This document shows positions 6,448 to 7,922 of a stretch of DNA of 7,922 nt, one piece after another (position 1 is the first letter of the stretch; each line of letters begins with the position of its first letter). Source of the DNA: an uncultured Clostridia bacterium (GTDB taxonomy: Bacteria > Bacillota_A > Clostridia > TANB77 > CAG-508); assembly GCA_947369305.1 (NCBI GenBank), contig CANBLA010000040.1, positions 1 to 7,922 on the forward strand. The letters are read 5' to 3'. The notes under the pieces are model-generated. The model was given only the letters and a program-made list of their open reading frames with translations. It did not search any database and had not been told where the DNA came from. The position numbers and the translations under genes are program-made.

Positions 6448-7344
6448 ATGCAAATGAATCGATTATTTGAAATAGTTTATATTTTATTAGATAAAAAAAC
6501 AGTTACAGCAAAGGAATTAGCGGAATATTTTGGTGTTTCTATACGAACGATTTATCGTGATATTGATTTATTAAGTACAGCGAAAATTCCAATTTATACA
6601 AACCAAGGAAAAGGTGGTGGAATTAGTTTATTAGAAGATTTTGTGCTAAATAAATCCATTTTAAGCGAAGAGGAACAAAATCAAATTTTGTATGCTTTAC
6701 AAAGCATACAAAAAATAAGTCCTCAAAATCAACAAAATATTTTGGAGAAAATGAGTACTATTTTTCAGAAAAATCATACCAATTGGATTGAAGTGGATTT
6801 ATCTAGTTGGTCAAGTATAAAAGAAGAAGGAAGTTTCGGATTAATTCAAAAAGCGGTATTAGAGCGAAAAGTATTAAAGTTTATATATTATAATACGAAA
6901 GGAGAAGAGAGTACGAGATATGTAGAACCTTTGCAAATCTATTTTAAAGACAAGGCATGGTATGTAAAGGCATTTGCAAGAGATAAACAAGATTATCGCT
7001 TGTTTAAAATCGCAAGAATGAAAAAAATCGAAGTGTTGGAAGAAACTTTTGAAAGAGATTTGCCAGAAATACTTGAAAAAGAGCCTCCTTTTAGTACTGT
7101 GAAATTAGTGTTGGAAATCTCACAAAAACAGGCTTATCGAGTGTATGACGAATTTGAGAAGGAAGCAATTACTAAAAAGCCAAATGGAGATTTTTTAATT
7201 CATGTAGAATTCCCAGAGAATGATTGGGTTTATGGCTATATTTTATCATTTGGAGAAGATGCAGAAGTCATTTTTCCTCAATATGTTAGAAATACAATTA
7301 GAAAAAAATTGAGAAAAAATTTAAGAAATTATTTGAAAATATGA
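6448..7344 (+). CDS. YafY-type HTH/WYL-domain transcriptional regulator
   Basis: This is a cytosolic DNA-binding regulator of 298 residues, the usual length for the family. It has an N-terminal DeoR-like winged HTH at about 3-60 (TAKELAEYFGV, then the recognition helix SIRTIYRDIDLL at 31-42, and the wing GKGGGISL at 55-62). A central WYL domain spans about 130-197, with YVEPLQIYFKDKAWYVKAF (158-176) carrying the WYV variant of the signature, followed by DYRLFKIARM (182-191). A C-terminal WCX-type extension lies at about 216-298 (NDWVYGYILSFGEDAEVIFP). WYL domains are thought to sense ligands, and YafY-type members often repress or activate adjacent genes. AGGGTG (6437-6442) is 5 bases from the ATG at 6448; an in-frame ATG at 6454 is possible. 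The palindromes before this gene and before the next two genes suggest that it controls all three. The ligand is unknown. Confidence 0.93.
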   Translation: MQMNRLFEIVYILLDKKTVTAKELAEYFGVSIRTIYRDIDLLSTAKIPIYTNQGKGGGISLLEDFVLNKSILSEEEQNQILYALQSIQKISPQNQQNILEKMSTIFQKNHTNWIEVDLSSWSSIKEEGSFGLIQKAVLERKVLKFIYYNTKGEESTRYVEPLQIYFKDKAWYVKAFARDKQDYRLFKIARMKKIEVLEETFERDLPEILEKEPPFSTVKLVLEISQKQAYRVYDEFEKEAITKKPNGDFLIHVEFPENDWVYGYILSFGEDAEVIFPQYVRNTIRKKLRKNLRNYLKI

Positions 7345-7362
7345 CATGCAGATGTCATATTT
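7337..7362. promoter_or_regulatory. Operator site 2 (palindrome before the GyrI-like gene)
   Basis: The arms 7337-7347 and 7352-7362 form a perfect 11-bp inverted repeat around the spacer GCAG (7348-7351), with the same ATGACAT/ATGTCAT core as sites 1 and 3. The stop codon of the WYL regulator (TGA 7342-7344) lies within the left arm. TTGAAA at 7333-7338 and ATATTT at 7357-7362 are 18 bases apart and could be the -35 and -10 of a promoter overlapped by the operator, as at site 1. Transcription from here would give the GyrI-like gene its own start. Confidence 0.78.
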
Positions 7363-7395
7363 AATTTTATACAATAACTTTAGGAGGTAAAAATA

Positions 7396-7851
7396 ATGGA
7401 ATATGAAATTGTTGAATTAGAGGAAAAAATAGTAGAAGGAATTGGACTTATAACAACCAATCAAGAAGGAAAGTCGATACAAGATATCGGCAATGTATGG
7501 CAGAAATTTTTTGCAGAAGGGGAATATGATAAAATTTCAAATAAGTTAAATTGTAAAACGATTGGATTGTATACAGATTATGAAGGAGATTTCACAAAAC
7601 CTTATTATTTTATGGCTGGTTGTGAAGTTAAGGAAAAACATCAAAACGATAGAATGGTAAAAATAATTCCAAAAGGCAAATATGCTAAATTTGTGATAAT
7701 AGGAGATGTAAAAAATTCTGTTGGAGAGGCTTGGGCGAAAATTTGGAATATGAATTTAAACAGAAAATATAGTTGCGATTTTGAAGAATACCAGAATAAT
7801 TCAAAAGATATGCAAAATCAAGAAATTCATATTTATATTGCACTTATCTAA
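7396..7851 (+). CDS. GyrI-like small-molecule-binding (Cass2/effector-binding domain) protein
   Basis: This is a single-domain protein of 151 residues of the GyrI-like/AraC effector-binding (SHS2-module) type, with no DNA-binding domain attached. Visible family landmarks are YEIVELEEKIVEGIG (3-17), IGNVWQKFF (31-39), the central KTIGLYTDYEGDFTKPYYFM segment (54-73), GCEVKE with Glu77 (75-80), IPKGKYAKFVIIG (91-103), AWAKIW (112-117) and SCDFEEY (126-132). Relatives bind hydrophobic or cationic compounds in a pocket; Glu residues often contribute, but the pocket residues here are not proven. AGGAGG (7382-7387) is 8 bases before the ATG. The gene follows the WYL regulator by 51 bases with operator site 2 between them. 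It may bind or sequester a compound to which the regulator responds, or act as a resistance or ligand-degrading factor. It is also possible that the domain acts as a co-regulator partner. Confidence 0.88.
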   Translation: MEYEIVELEEKIVEGIGLITTNQEGKSIQDIGNVWQKFFAEGEYDKISNKLNCKTIGLYTDYEGDFTKPYYFMAGCEVKEKHQNDRMVKIIPKGKYAKFVIIGDVKNSVGEAWAKIWNMNLNRKYSCDFEEYQNNSKDMQNQEIHIYIALI

Positions 7852-7878
7852 ATATGACATTTAGATGTCATATTTAGA
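7847..7878. promoter_or_regulatory. Operator site 3 (14-bp perfect palindrome before the third gene)
   Basis: TCTAAATATGACAT (7847-7860) and ATGTCATATTTAGA (7865-7878) are perfect reverse complements around TTAG (7861-7864). This is the longest of the three copies, and its 18-bp core is identical to site 1. Its left arm contains the stop codon of the GyrI-like gene (TAA 7849-7851). No T-run follows, so a terminator is unlikely. No clean -35/-10 pair is seen around it; TTGCAC at 7838 with TTAGAT at 7861 is a weak option only. Confidence 0.8.
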
Positions 7879-7901
7879 ACGATGAAAAGGGAGAATAAAA
7901 A

Positions 7902-7922
7902 ATGGAAAGATTGGATTATAAA
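7902..7922 (+). CDS. Start of a third module gene, truncated at the right edge
   Basis: The ATG at 7902 follows AGGGAG (7888-7893) by 8 bases and opens the frame MERLDYK, which runs off the end of the window. An operator palindrome lies just upstream, as for the two genes before it. N-termini of this kind (ME-x-x-DYK) are familiar from another group of GyrI-like proteins encoded beside YafY-type regulators in Firmicutes. Seven residues cannot establish that, so the product is left open. Confidence 0.6.

Noticed and set aside
7847..7878. Palindrome after the GyrI-like gene read as a terminator
   Set aside because: It is AT-rich with no T-run after it, and the same sequence occurs upstream of two other genes, where an operator explains it better.
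46..7922. tRNA, rRNA, CRISPR array, insertion sequence or riboswitch
   Set aside because: I saw no cloverleaf, regular spaced repeats, transposase motifs, terminal inverted repeats or long structured leader. The longest gap between genes is about 140 bases (6309-6447) and is explained by the terminator, promoter and operator.

Overview
The window is an AT-rich (roughly 30% GC by eye) low-GC Firmicutes sequence. Strong AGGAGG-type ribosome sites, closely packed co-directional genes and the protein sequences point to a Clostridia-like gut bacterium, probably a metagenomic or draft contig. All convincing genes are on the + strand. Bases 1-45 are not biological: they read as an Illumina TruSeq P7/index/Read-2 adapter joined to the genomic sequence at base 46, so the first gene is truncated at a contig end. 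The last gene is cut by the right edge.

Region 1 (46-3716) is a tight operon-like run. It holds a truncated polytopic membrane protein of GT-C-like type, lipoprotein signal peptidase II (lspA), a WecG/TagA/CpsF (GT26) glycosyltransferase that starts with TTG inside the end of lspA, and an RluD-type 23S rRNA pseudouridine synthase. Envelope functions (lipoprotein maturation, glycan transfer) sit next to ribosome modification.

Region 2 (3717-6382) opens with a good sigma-A-type promoter (TTGAAT-17-TATAGT with an extended -10). It drives an RsuA/RluB-type pseudouridine synthase, a small protein with three S1-like RNA-binding domains, and a winged-helix protein whose layout resembles the replication-relaxation family. 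It ends at a Rho-independent terminator (6329-6382). A 17-codon mini-ORF with a perfect Shine-Dalgarno lies inside that terminator hairpin.

Region 3 (6383-7922) is a self-contained regulatory module. It holds a YafY-type HTH/WYL transcription regulator, a GyrI-like (Cass2/effector-binding-domain) protein, and the first seven codons of a third gene. Each of the three genes is preceded by a copy of the same palindrome, ATGACAT-N4-ATGTCAT, extended by AAAT/ATTT flanks. Two copies straddle the stop codon of the preceding gene. The simplest reading is an autoregulated local regulon: the WYL protein binds the three operators, and the GyrI-like protein or proteins bind or sequester a small hydrophobic or cationic ligand. 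This is the most interesting part of the window.
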